IMG/VR virus record: IMGVR_UViG_3300036766_002220
Span: 1 to 48,528 of that record
Length of the DNA: 48,528 nucleotides
Direction: 5' to 3' (one strand)
DNA from: a virus
The translations under genes were made by a program, and so were the position numbers. A model generated the notes under the pieces. That model was given only the letters and a program-made list of their open reading frames with translations. It searched no databases and had not been told where the DNA came from. Shown piece by piece: positions 41,111 to 48,051 of this stretch (positions within the stretch are counted from its first letter, which is position 1; every line of letters starts with the position of its first letter).

Positions 41111-41280
41111 TCCTGCTGTTGGTCCTATTGGCCTCCGCCCTCATGGGCGGAGTCTGGGGGCATTCCCGTTGGGGCTACGCCGGATGGTCTCCCCCTTGGG
41201 GTGCTCTTGGTGATCTTGGTGATCCTATGGCTCACGGGAAATTTGGGCCATCTGCACTGCGGACGTTGGCGGTGAGGTGA
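41104..41280 (+). CDS. Small DUF3309-like membrane protein, probably frameshifted
   Basis: As read here, a 58-residue protein: MLILLLVLLASALMGGVWGHSRWGYAGWS, then a non-hydrophobic tail. The start matches the small membrane-protein pattern (DUF3309-like: hydrophobic helix, GHSRWGYAGWSP, second helix). In the +1 frame after the C5 run at 41191-41195 the expected second helix appears (LGVLLVILVILWLTG), ending at 41275. So either the phage uses a +1 slip at CCC-CCT, the gene has decayed, or a base is missing or added in the sequence. It may act in lysis or in the envelope. Confidence 0.5.
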   Translation: MLILLLVLLASALMGGVWGHSRWGYAGWSPPWGALGDLGDPMAHGKFGPSALRTLAVR

Positions 41281-41284
41281 GGAC

Positions 41285-41683
41285 ATGGCGCAGCTGATCG
41301 AAGCTCAGGGGAACGCGACCCTGGCCAAGTGCAAGGGCGCGGCGGTCATCATCACCGCGGTGACCGGACTCGTGCTGGGCGTCCTAAACCACTTCCGTGA
41401 GGTACGGGACCCGCGCGTGAAGGACAGCTACACCGAGCTCTCCAAGCAGGTCCAGCTCGTCTCCAAGGACGTGCAGAAGCTCGACGAGGCCATGCGCCAC
41501 CAGCAGGAGCAGATCGACGCCCTGATGGGCTACGCCTTGCAGAGCAAGGCCGACGAGGTCAAGGTCGCCGCTGCGAAGACCAGGCTCAAGGCCGTCGTCG
41601 TGCACCGGCCGCAGGCGCCGGCCAAGCCACCGCTGCGCTCTCCCGAGTCCTGGAACAAGGTCAGCAAGGGAAGGGCCGACTGA
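41285..41683 (+). CDS. Single-pass membrane coiled-coil protein
   Basis: A 132-residue protein with one hydrophobic segment at about residues 19-35 (AAVIITAVTGLVLGVLN) followed by a charged coiled coil (YTELSKQVQLVSKDVQKLDEAMRHQQEQIDALMGYAL) and a basic, proline-containing C-terminus. The arrangement suits an inner-membrane spanin-like or holin-accessory protein, but also a general phage membrane protein. It overlaps the next gene by one base (TGATG). Confidence 0.55.
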   Translation: MAQLIEAQGNATLAKCKGAAVIITAVTGLVLGVLNHFREVRDPRVKDSYTELSKQVQLVSKDVQKLDEAMRHQQEQIDALMGYALQSKADEVKVAAAKTRLKAVVVHRPQAPAKPPLRSPESWNKVSKGRAD

Positions 41684-41886
41684 TGCACTGCCGGTGCGAC
41701 TACTGTGGGACAGTCGAGAGGAACGATACGACGTCATCCTACCCCGTCGGCTGGCTCACCAGGTTCATCTACAAGCCCGATGGGACGAACCGGGTGCTGC
41801 ACTTTTGCAGCACGCGCTGCGCGTTCCTCGAGCAGGAGCGGGCGCTCTACATCGCGCCGAAGGAGCAGCCGTGCCCACGACCATGA
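41683..41886 (+). CDS. Small zinc-finger protein
   Basis: A 67-residue protein with MHCRCDYCGTVE (C3, C5, C8) and FCSTRCAFLEQERAL (C42, C46), a likely treble-clef or MYM-type zinc finger with a C-terminal helix. Start and stop overlap neighbouring genes (TGATG, ATGA), a tightly packed operon. No further function can be given. Confidence 0.6.
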   Translation: MHCRCDYCGTVERNDTTSSYPVGWLTRFIYKPDGTNRVLHFCSTRCAFLEQERALYIAPKEQPCPRP

Positions 41887-42293
41887 CCAAGGCCCCGCTG
41901 ACCAGCTACGAGTACGAGGCTCAGGTGCTTCGCATCGTCGACGGTGACACCGTCGAGCTCTACCTGACGAAGACCTTCGAGACCATCGCCGACTTCGGCT
42001 TCCGCATCTACCACCGGATGCAAGAGACCGTCTCGACGCGGCAGAACTTCCGCCTGGCTGGCATCAACGCGCCGGAGCTCAAGGGCGCCTCGCACGCCGC
42101 TGGCGTGAAGGCATCCGAGGCACTCAAGAAGCTGCTCGATGTCGGCGCAGTCCGCGCTGAGACCTTCAAGCCGGACAAGTATGGGCGCTGGCTGGTCCGT
42201 CTCTACGTGAAGCAGCCGGACAACACCGAGCTCTGCGCCAACGACGAGATGATCAAGAACGGCAACGCAGTGCCCTACATGGAGAACGAATGA
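41883..42293 (+). CDS. Staphylococcal nuclease-like (thermonuclease) protein
   Basis: A 136-residue protein of the SNase-like OB-fold: VLRIVDGDTVELYL (calcium-binding strand and the D-G-D signature), FRLAGINAPELKG (the R and E of the active site, as in the R-x-x-G-I-x-x-P-E motif), and DKYGRWLVRLYV (second active-site arginine). No signal peptide is seen, so it would act in the cytoplasm or after release. It may degrade host DNA or process nucleic acids. ATGA overlaps link it to both neighbours. Confidence 0.8.
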   Translation: MTKAPLTSYEYEAQVLRIVDGDTVELYLTKTFETIADFGFRIYHRMQETVSTRQNFRLAGINAPELKGASHAAGVKASEALKKLLDVGAVRAETFKPDKYGRWLVRLYVKQPDNTELCANDEMIKNGNAVPYMENE

Positions 42294-43162
42294 TCGCTTC
42301 GGTGAACATCAAGACCGGCGATGCTGAACCCATCGAGGTCTCGATCACCGACTTCTTCGGTGCTCCACTCCCCGGCTTGACCACGATCAAGGCCAGGGTT
42401 CGCCGACTCTCTGACCTCTTCTACTTCGACTGGACCGACAACACCTTCCGCGCCGGAGGTTCGGTGGCCCGGATGCTCGAGGCCCTCACCCCGGTCAACC
42501 CTACCTACAGCCGAGGCGAGTACCATCTCAACACGGTCGACCACCCTGGCGCCTGGGACACCTCGAAGATTGCCAACCCGGCTGTCGACGACATCTACCA
42601 CGTGACTGTGATCGAGGACGGCAGCAGCCTGGCCGGGAACGTGCCCCAGGTCGGCGAGATCAAGGTCGGTCGCTGGGTCGACCTGGTCGACGTGTCCGTG
42701 TCGTCCAGGGCCAGCCCCTCAGAGGTGCAGGCCGAGCTCCGCTCCATTCGTCTGCACACCCTGGTCTCGGTGAACCCAGGCATCGTGCCGCCCGCTACCG
42801 GCACCTACGTCCGGCAGATTCTCGACAAGGAGGATCGCCTGCTCGTCGGCGGCGACGTCTGCGTGCTCAAGCAGAGCTTCGCCTACGACCCCATCGCCGA
42901 GAAGCTCACCGGGCAGATCTGGCTCGAGAAGAACAACGCCGTCGTGCTGACCGCCGTCTCGGCAACGGTGAGCTGGTTCGACGCCGACGGCGTGCTCCTC
43001 TTCACGATGACCGACGCCGGAGCCGACCCGCAGGGCTTCTTCAAGGTGGAGAAGCCAACGCCGGGGCTCGTGCGGAACCGCTCCTACTACTCGGTGGCCA
43101 CCGTGGCACTGCCCGGACTGGGCAACGTGATCAGCGGCAAGGGCGCGCTGACCATCGGGTAG
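42290..43162 (+). CDS. Beta-rich phage protein, unknown role
   Basis: A 290-residue protein with a repeated Ig-like pattern: VNIKTGDAEPIEVSITDFFGAPLPGLTTIKARVRR in the first part and LTGQIWLEKNNAVVLTAVSATVSWFDADGVLLFTMTDAGADPQGFFKVEKPTPGL in the last. There are no catalytic motifs. The sequence style resembles phage upper-baseplate or fibre-support proteins (BppU-like N-domains). It overlaps the SNase-like gene by four bases. Confidence 0.6.
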   Translation: MIASVNIKTGDAEPIEVSITDFFGAPLPGLTTIKARVRRLSDLFYFDWTDNTFRAGGSVARMLEALTPVNPTYSRGEYHLNTVDHPGAWDTSKIANPAVDDIYHVTVIEDGSSLAGNVPQVGEIKVGRWVDLVDVSVSSRASPSEVQAELRSIRLHTLVSVNPGIVPPATGTYVRQILDKEDRLLVGGDVCVLKQSFAYDPIAEKLTGQIWLEKNNAVVLTAVSATVSWFDADGVLLFTMTDAGADPQGFFKVEKPTPGLVRNRSYYSVATVALPGLGNVISGKGALTIG

Positions 43163-43170
43163 CAGTCGCC

Positions 43171-43695
43171 ATGCAGCTACGTCTCTACAGCGACCGGGCC
43201 GCGCAGATGCTGCACCTGTCACCCCACCTCTGGGGCGACACGCTCATCATGCCCTGCGACGTCGAGACGCAACCGCTCTGGCTCCAAGTCGTCGTCTCTG
43301 TCTACTACCCGGATGCGTGTCACAAGCTGGTCGTAGCACCGGATGCCCAGCGCGCGCTCTACATTCAACCCGAGGCGCTCGAGGGGCTGCGCATCTCGCC
43401 CGACGCCGTCAAGCACCTGCGAGATCAGGGCTACGCAGAAGTAGCGCTTGCCATCGCGCCAGACGCCTCTGTTATAGTGAGGCTCAGCACCGAGAACTTC
43501 GCGGAGAAGCAGTTGATGATCGGCGACCAAGCCAGAGCGCGAATCAGGCTGCTCCCCGACGGGTCGGCAGAGCTCTCGGTGGATCAAGACGCGGCCATCC
43601 GCGTTGGGGAGAGCCTCGAGGGTGAGAAGGCGCTCGAGGTCAAGCCAGACGCCACGGTGACGATCAAGCTCGACCTCTGCGACGAAGATGAATAA
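43171..43695 (+). CDS. Small beta-rich protein, unknown
   Basis: A 174-residue protein: short beta segments built on repeats of the type P-D-A-x-x-x-L (VAPDAQRALYIQPEALEGLRISPDAVKHL, IAPDASVIVRLS, LLPDGSAELSVDQDAAIRV, VKPDATVTIKL). This could be a solenoid or short beta-fibre. It ends in an acidic LCDEDE. It lies between two Ig-like proteins. Confidence 0.6.
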   Translation: MQLRLYSDRAAQMLHLSPHLWGDTLIMPCDVETQPLWLQVVVSVYYPDACHKLVVAPDAQRALYIQPEALEGLRISPDAVKHLRDQGYAEVALAIAPDASVIVRLSTENFAEKQLMIGDQARARIRLLPDGSAELSVDQDAAIRVGESLEGEKALEVKPDATVTIKLDLCDEDE

Positions 43696-43704
43696 GGAGA
43701 CGGC

Positions 43705-44103
43705 ATGAGCGCCCAGTACGACATCACGGCCGAGTACCTCATCCGGTCCAGCTTCCGTCCCATTCATGCCGGCGACGACTACGACCACTCGTTCATGGTG
43801 GAGCGCCCGCCCGGAACGCCTCTCGAGCTGACCGGAGCCAAGATCTGGTTCACGGTCAAGCAGGAGGTCAGCCAGTCGGACGAGGAGGCCTTGCTCCAGT
43901 ACACTACGGACGACAACAGCCAGATCGAGATCATCGATGCTCCCGGAGGAGCCTTCGTCATTCATCTCAAGAGCGATGACACAGGCGAGATGGCAGGAAG
44001 CTGGATCTACGACATCCAGGTGAAGCTCGGCACGGGGAAGGTCATCACCATCGCTCGGGGCGTGATCGAGTTCCTGCCACAGGTCACGCAGAACAAAACG
44101 TAG
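43705..44103 (+). CDS. BppU-like upper baseplate/fibre N-domain protein
   Basis: A 132-residue protein with the fold pattern of phage BppU/tail-fibre N-terminal domains: GDDYDHSFMVERPPGTPLELTGAKIWFTVKQE, ALLQYTTDDNSQIEIIDAPGGAFVIHLKSDDTGEMAGSWIYDIQVKLGTGKVITIARGVIEFLPQVT. This is the order of strands of an Ig-like sandwich used to attach receptor-binding proteins. AAGGAGACGGC precedes the ATG. It may work with the two beta-rich proteins upstream. Confidence 0.7.
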   Translation: MSAQYDITAEYLIRSSFRPIHAGDDYDHSFMVERPPGTPLELTGAKIWFTVKQEVSQSDEEALLQYTTDDNSQIEIIDAPGGAFVIHLKSDDTGEMAGSWIYDIQVKLGTGKVITIARGVIEFLPQVTQNKT

Positions 44104-44117
44104 AAAGGAGTCTCATC

Positions 44118-44735
44118 ATGAAGACCAGACACATTGCACTGCTCGCCGCGCTGCTCCTGGCTGCTCCAGCATCGGCCGACGAGACCAAGAAGGTCGAGGT
44201 GAAGGCTGGCAAGACCGTCAAGGTCGAGCTCAAGGTTCCCAGCAAGACCGAGGTGAAGATCTCCCCCACCGCACCGGTCACGCCCGCTGTGCCAAAGGCC
44301 GTGCCGGCGCCGGCCCCCGCGCCGGTGAAGGTGATCGCGCCCGCGAGTCAGCCCGCCATCCCGGTGGTCGACCCGGACGACCTGGGCGGTATCCTCAAGC
44401 AGATCTTCGCCTCGGCCAAGGGCAGCAAGTGGGCCCTGCTCGTCGGCTTCATCGTGATGCTGCTGACCTGGTTCGTGAACCGGATGCTCAAGCAGAAGAT
44501 CCCGACGAACGTCCTGCCCTGGCTCGCCATCGGCCTGTCAACTGTCGCCTCGGTCGCCTTCGCCCTGGCCACAGGAGTCGGATGGCTGAATGCCATCATC
44601 GTCGGATTCCAGCAAGGGCTCGTGGCCGCAGGCAGCTGGTCGGCGGTGGGCAAGTACATCCCCGGGCTCAAGAAGAAACCCACCCCCGCGCCAGTCGAGC
44701 AACCAGCACCGCCTGACGAGAAGGCTGTCGGATGA
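44118..44735 (+). CDS. Holin-like membrane protein with signal peptide
   Basis: A 205-residue protein. Residues 1-20 look like a cleavable signal peptide (MKTRHIALLAALLLAAPASA). A basic and then proline-rich segment spans about 22-85. Three hydrophobic spans follow near 110-127 (WALLVGFIVMLLTWFV), 136-154 (LPWLAIGLSTVASVAFALA) and 158-175, then a proline-rich tail. The C-terminal half has the pattern of phage holin-like proteins (WALLVG ... NVLPWLAIGLS ... GWLNAIIVGFQQGLVAAGSW). It lies next to a lipoprotein and near a transglycosylase, so a role in lysis is likely. AAAGGAG precedes the ATG. Confidence 0.65.
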   Translation: MKTRHIALLAALLLAAPASADETKKVEVKAGKTVKVELKVPSKTEVKISPTAPVTPAVPKAVPAPAPAPVKVIAPASQPAIPVVDPDDLGGILKQIFASAKGSKWALLVGFIVMLLTWFVNRMLKQKIPTNVLPWLAIGLSTVASVAFALATGVGWLNAIIVGFQQGLVAAGSWSAVGKYIPGLKKKPTPAPVEQPAPPDEKAVG

Positions 44736-45043
44736 CGCGTATCATCCTCCTCTGCGCGCTGCTCAGCGCGTGTGCGCCCTTCCAGCTCCGGCCGCTGCGC
44801 TCGCGACCGGCCGCGGTGGCAGCAACACCAGACTGCCAGCGCAACGCGAGGCTCTACCTCCTGTATGGAGGCATCGCGGCCGGCGCGAGCACGCTTGCCG
44901 GGGCCAGTGGGTTGAGCACGCTGGCCAGCTCGGATGATCGCGTGCATCTTGGCTTGAGCATCACCTCCATCGCGCTGGGCGCCGTTGGCGCCGCAGCGAC
45001 CTTCCTCGCCGGCTACTACGCCTCGACCTGGACGAAGTGTTAG
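44732..45043 (+). CDS. Small lipoprotein, possible outer-membrane lysis protein
   Basis: A 103-residue protein with a lipoprotein signal, LLCALLSAC (lipobox cysteine at residue 14), then two hydrophobic segments (about 45-63 and 76-95) and a C-terminal cysteine. It overlaps the holin-like gene by four bases (ATGA type). By position it could be an outer-membrane spanin, though two hydrophobic segments are unusual for that family. Confidence 0.6.
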   Translation: MTRIILLCALLSACAPFQLRPLRSRPAAVAATPDCQRNARLYLLYGGIAAGASTLAGASGLSTLASSDDRVHLGLSITSIALGAVGAAATFLAGYYASTWTKC

Positions 45044-45072
45044 TGACGTCGACGACGGCGACATGCTAGAAT
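45043..45072 (+). promoter_or_regulatory. Extended -10 promoter upstream of the coiled-coil membrane gene
   Basis: TAGAAT (45067-45072) is directly preceded by TGC, an extended -10, with GTGACG 18 bases upstream. It lies 33 bases before the ATG at 45106 and could provide a late lysis transcript. Confidence 0.5.
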
Positions 45073-45105
45073 GGGTAGAGCCGACCGCCCACGGAGTAGG
45101 CGACC

Positions 45106-45789
45106 ATGAGCTCGCAAGACGATGACAACGGCGAAGAACTAGGGTTGCCTTCCGATAAGTTGAGCATGATCTTGGTGCACGTAGGGGAGACCCGAAAGGG
45201 CATCAAGCGCCTCGAGGGCGACGTCCGCGAGGTCAAGGAGTCCATCTCCACCCTGCAGTCGAGCACCGTGCGCAAGGACGAGTGCGCACAGCGCCACGTG
45301 GTCGTCGCGCAGAGCATCAACAGCCTCGACACGGACCTCAAGGAGATCCGCGACGGCGTGCGCGAGATCAAGAAGAGTGGCACCGGAACCGGCTACGCCG
45401 CAGTGGACGTGCAGCCGCCGGCTCCGGCTCCCCTACCACCTGCGCCCACCACCTCGGGTGTCTTCACACCGCCCAAGGAGGTCGTTGAGGAAGTCCTCGA
45501 TCAGCGCCAGGAGAAGACGCGCAAGAACCTGACCTTCTGGCTCGCCACCATCGGCACCGTCGGAAGCCTGCTGAGCGCCGGCGCGGTCGGCATCTACAAG
45601 CTCGTGAAGTACCTCGACCGCGTGGACCGAATGGTCGAGCTCAACACCAAGGAGTCCGAGGCCACCCGGCAGGAGATCAAGGAGCAGCTCAAGCGCGAGC
45701 TCCAACCCAAGGTCGTCTACGTGAGAGCCGGCACGTCGGACGCCGGTGTGGCCCCTCCACCCAAGCGCCCGCGGCGTCGGGTTCCCTAG
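45106..45789 (+). CDS. Coiled-coil single-pass membrane protein
   Basis: A 227-residue protein: a long N-terminal coiled coil (about residues 20-92), a proline-rich linker (105-125), a charged segment, one transmembrane helix near residues 144-164 (LTFWLATIGTVGSLLSAGAVGIY) and a second charged helical region. This is a plausible inner-membrane spanin-like or XhlA-like protein of the lysis set. Its stop codon shares the palindrome CTAG with the stop of the convergent transglycosylase gene, so the two overlap by four bases. Confidence 0.6.
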   Translation: MSSQDDDNGEELGLPSDKLSMILVHVGETRKGIKRLEGDVREVKESISTLQSSTVRKDECAQRHVVVAQSINSLDTDLKEIRDGVREIKKSGTGTGYAAVDVQPPAPAPLPPAPTTSGVFTPPKEVVEEVLDQRQEKTRKNLTFWLATIGTVGSLLSAGAVGIYKLVKYLDRVDRMVELNTKESEATRQEIKEQLKRELQPKVVYVRAGTSDAGVAPPPKRPRRRVP

Positions 45790-46400
45790 CTCGTCTCCGG
45801 CACGTGGTAGAACTGCTCGAGCAGCCACCGGTAGGTGCCCTCGACGGTCACCTTCTTCGTGCTCGGGCTGCCCTTCTTGACCTTGTATCCCCACTTCAGG
45901 TGTGACCACCACGGGTGGTCGGCCGGGTGCAGCAGCTCCATGGTACAGCTCCAGGGCTTGCCGTCCGCACCGCCGTAGCACACCTTCACCCGCACCTCAC
46001 ACTCCCGCTGGTGGTAGCCTCGCCACATGGCTGCCAGGCGCGCCCACTCCCGGATGTTGGTCTGCGGGTCGTAGAGCTCAGCCTCGCGCCCCAGGAAGGT
46101 CGCCGAGCCGCGGGCCGCGACATGCACCTGGGTGAGCCCGAAGTCATTGGTCTTGCTCCGCAGGCGCGGGTTCCAGTCGCTCTCCTCATGGATGAAGGAC
46201 ACCAGGAGAAACACGTCTATCTTCCGACGCTTGGCTTCCCGCTGGATGATGCGGGCAAGGTGTCGAGCCCGCCGCGGGCTGACCCGGTGGGGGGCCAGCC
46301 GGCGGATGGCGTCTCGGATCACCGGCGTGGGTGGCGGGCTCGTCTCGAACACCAGGTCGCCAGACAAGAGCCCGAAGAGTATCAGTGCGAAGAGGTCCAT
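45786..46400 (-). CDS. Lytic transglycosylase-like endolysin with N-terminal anchor
   Basis: A 204-residue enzyme. An N-terminal hydrophobic segment (MDLFALILFGLLSGDLVFE) acts as a signal or anchor. The SLT-type core has the catalytic glutamate in FIHEESDWNPRLRS and the following FGLTQVHVAARGS, then TNIREWARLAAMWRGY and CYGG, which match the ES..GLMQ..N..Y arrangement of soluble lytic transglycosylases. It cleaves peptidoglycan for lysis or DNA entry. No ribosome site is visible; the promoter lies 7 bases before the ATG, so translation may be leaderless. A GTG at 46421 in frame is also possible. Confidence 0.75.
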   Translation of the reverse strand: MDLFALILFGLLSGDLVFETSPPPTPVIRDAIRRLAPHRVSPRRARHLARIIQREAKRRKIDVFLLVSFIHEESDWNPRLRSKTNDFGLTQVHVAARGSATFLGREAELYDPQTNIREWARLAAMWRGYHQRECEVRVKVCYGGADGKPWSCTMELLHPADHPWWSHLKWGYKVKKGSPSTKKVTVEGTYRWLLEQFYHVPETS

Positions 46401-46407
46401 GCGCGCT

Positions 46408-46437
46408 AGACTAACGCACACAAAAGAGTGAAGGCAA
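46408..46437 (-). promoter_or_regulatory. Promoter placed for a leaderless transglycosylase mRNA
   Basis: TTGCCT (46437-46432), 18 bases, TAGTCT (46413-46408), then seven bases to the ATG at 46400. The transcript would begin at or next to the start codon, and no Shine-Dalgarno sequence is present. Confidence 0.4.
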
Positions 46438-46449
46438 GATCAAAAGCGT

Positions 46450-47076
46450 TTAGGAAGCCGGTGTGGCACCGACGGCGTGGGAAGTGCTGGAGATGATGGC
46501 GATCAGCATGCCACGGACTTCCTCGTGAAGGTCCTCGAGAGACCTGTCGTTCAGGATACGAAAGTCCCAGTCCGTGAAGTGGTCGAGTGAGGTCTCGGAC
46601 GCGTGCTGGTCCTCCTCTGCTGAGGTCGCCGGCGGGACGAGCTCAACCGGCCGGTCGACCAGCACCACATAGCCGCCGAGCCGCCGGAGGCCTTCCACCT
46701 CGCTCGGGAAGCGCACGTCCGAGAGCAGCACTGAGGTCTCCAGGTCGGCCGCCGCCCGACGCTCCACGGTCTGAACCCAGATGTCCTGCCCGAAGGTAGC
46801 TCTCATCGCCTCAGTGCCCCCACGCTGCAAGATGTCGCGCGGCGTGAGGCCCCAGAACTCGTCGACGGTGAACTTGGCCTCACCGTAGAGCTGCTCGTCC
46901 GAGAGCCCGAAGACGCCTCTACCGATGCCCTCCTTGAGCGACGCCGCGAAGGCGTCGAGCCGGACCTTGTAACCCCACTCCTCGAGGAGCTCCTTGGCCA
47001 TCTGGCAGCAGGTGTCCTTGCCCCGACGGCGTTTGCAACCGAAGCCTATGATGAGCCGAGGACCCATGGCCGTCAT
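46450..47076 (-). CDS. Deoxynucleoside monophosphate kinase (T4 gp1-like)
   Basis: A 208-residue kinase that phosphorylates dNMPs for phage DNA synthesis. The P-loop is at the N-terminus: IIGFGCKRRRGKDTCCQMAKELL (G13 to T22, the GKDT ending typical of phage dNMP kinases and T4 gp1). The middle has the LID-type TPRDILQRGGTEAMRATFGQDIWVQTV and LLSDVRFPSEVEGLRRLGGYVVLVDRP, the latter shared with the family. It overlaps the ribbon-helix-helix gene by four bases (ATGA), so the two are co-transcribed. Confidence 0.85.
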   Translation of the reverse strand: MTAMGPRLIIGFGCKRRRGKDTCCQMAKELLEEWGYKVRLDAFAASLKEGIGRGVFGLSDEQLYGEAKFTVDEFWGLTPRDILQRGGTEAMRATFGQDIWVQTVERRAAADLETSVLLSDVRFPSEVEGLRRLGGYVVLVDRPVELVPPATSAEEDQHASETSLDHFTDWDFRILNDRSLEDLHEEVRGMLIAIISSTSHAVGATPAS

Positions 47077-47330
47077 CGCGCCGCCACCCGCGGGATGTCG
47101 ACCACCATCATCTCCTTGCGATGCGGCAGGTCGACCAGGACGCGCCCGCCTCTGGACACGAAGTCCATGAGCTCGGCGATCTTGCGCACCGAGTAGCGGA
47201 TGGCCTCCGAGGCTGTGGTGGCACGGAGACCCGTGCGGATGCGCTCGGCATCCTGTTGACTCTGCGGGTCGAGCATGAAGGTTTTCCGCTTGGCGGACGG
47301 CACCTTGGTGGGTGCTACCTTGGACTTCAT
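47073..47330 (-). CDS. Ribbon-helix-helix DNA-binding protein
   Basis: An 85-residue protein. A basic N-terminus leads to a strand (KTFMLD, residues 16-21) and two helices (PQSQQDAERIRTGL; TTASEAIRYSVRKIAELMDFV), the layout of Arc/MetJ-type regulators. The C-terminal part (GGRVLVDLPHRKEMMVVDIP) may be a small beta extension. It sits first in a leftward unit with the dNMP kinase, next to a divergent promoter region, so it may control that region. Start ATG at 47330; upstream codons in frame overlap the promoter. Confidence 0.65.
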   Translation of the reverse strand: MKSKVAPTKVPSAKRKTFMLDPQSQQDAERIRTGLRATTASEAIRYSVRKIAELMDFVSRGGRVLVDLPHRKEMMVVDIPRVAAR

Positions 47331-47358
47331 AGGAAGAAGCTCCTTTCCTGGTTCGAGA

Positions 47359-47387
47359 ACACTAGTCCGAAGGTCGCAAGAGGTCAA
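47359..47387 (-). promoter_or_regulatory. Promoter for the ribbon-helix-helix/dNMP kinase genes
   Basis: TTGACC (47387-47382), 17 bases, TAGTGT (47364-47359), about 30 bases before the ATG at 47330. It lies back to back with the rightward promoter at 47434, in an AT-rich region of about 140 bases. Confidence 0.45.
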
Positions 47388-47433
47388 GAAAATTGATCAT
47401 ATTTTCAGCGAGTAAAAGGCAGCAAAAATATGC

Positions 47434-47461
47434 TTGACTTTCCACTCGCCGCGCGTATAAA
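47434..47461 (+). promoter_or_regulatory. Rightward promoter placed for a leaderless regulator mRNA
   Basis: TTGACT (47434-47439), 16 bases, TATAAA (47456-47461), then seven bases to the ATG at 47469. The transcript should start at or next to the ATG, like the lambda cI mRNA from PRM. Confidence 0.55.
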
Positions 47462-47468
47462 TACACGC

Positions 47469-47840
47469 ATGATGACCGACAAGCCGCACCTGCCAACGCC
47501 CAACCTGGAAGTCGGGTCGAGGACTACAGTCCGCCCAGATCGCAAGGGATACGGTGTAGGCCGCTCCACTCGCCGCAAGGAAGAGGACGTGCCCGCCGTC
47601 GACTACCTCGACAAGATGTTCGTCTTGGGACCCCGCGACGGCGAGAGCCTGCTCGCCTTCACCAAGCGCATGGCTGCCATCAAGGCCGGACGCCGGTTCG
47701 TGCTCGACGCCTGGAGGAGCAACCCCGACAAGGCGCGCGTGTCCATCGCCATCGGCGTACCACGCAACACGCTCGCCTACGAGCTCCGGGTGATTGGCCT
47801 GTCGGCTGAGCTGCTCGACGCAGGAGGAATCGATGAGTGA
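47469..47840 (+). CDS. Fis-type HTH regulator, likely leaderless
   Basis: A 123-residue protein. Residues 88-111 (KARVSIAIGVPRNTLAYELRVIGL) fit the Fis/NtrC C-terminal helix-turn-helix, which binds DNA as a dimer. The N-terminal 70 residues are basic with no known domain. I chose the ATG at 47469 because the -10 box ends seven bases upstream; an ATG at 47430 lies before the promoter boxes. It is the first gene of a rightward unit and may be a phage switch or early regulator. Confidence 0.6.
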   Translation: MMTDKPHLPTPNLEVGSRTTVRPDRKGYGVGRSTRRKEEDVPAVDYLDKMFVLGPRDGESLLAFTKRMAAIKAGRRFVLDAWRSNPDKARVSIAIGVPRNTLAYELRVIGLSAELLDAGGIDE

Positions 47841-48051
47841 GAAGAAGACACGCAAGCCGCAGGTTTCAGTCCGAGGCGAGACCTACGACAAGCTCAAGAA
47901 GCATTGCGACAAGAGCAAGACGACCGTCACCGCCTTTGTCGAGGAGCTCTGCGCGGCCTTCTTCGGCAAGGACGACGACCGGACAGCCAAGAAGAAAGGC
48001 AACGGCAAGAGCAAGAAGGAGACAGCCGATCACCGCACGGTGAAGTGGTAG
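47833..48051 (+). CDS. Small ribbon-helix-helix-like protein
   Basis: A 72-residue protein with a strand and two helices (QVSVRGETYDKLKKHCDKSKTTVTAFVEELCAAFF), similar in layout to RHH antitoxin or regulator proteins, then a lysine-rich C-terminus. A perfect AGGAGG precedes the ATG, which lies eight bases inside the regulator gene. It may bind DNA or partner with the upstream regulator. Confidence 0.6.
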   Translation: MSEKKTRKPQVSVRGETYDKLKKHCDKSKTTVTAFVEELCAAFFGKDDDRTAKKKGNGKSKKETADHRTVKW

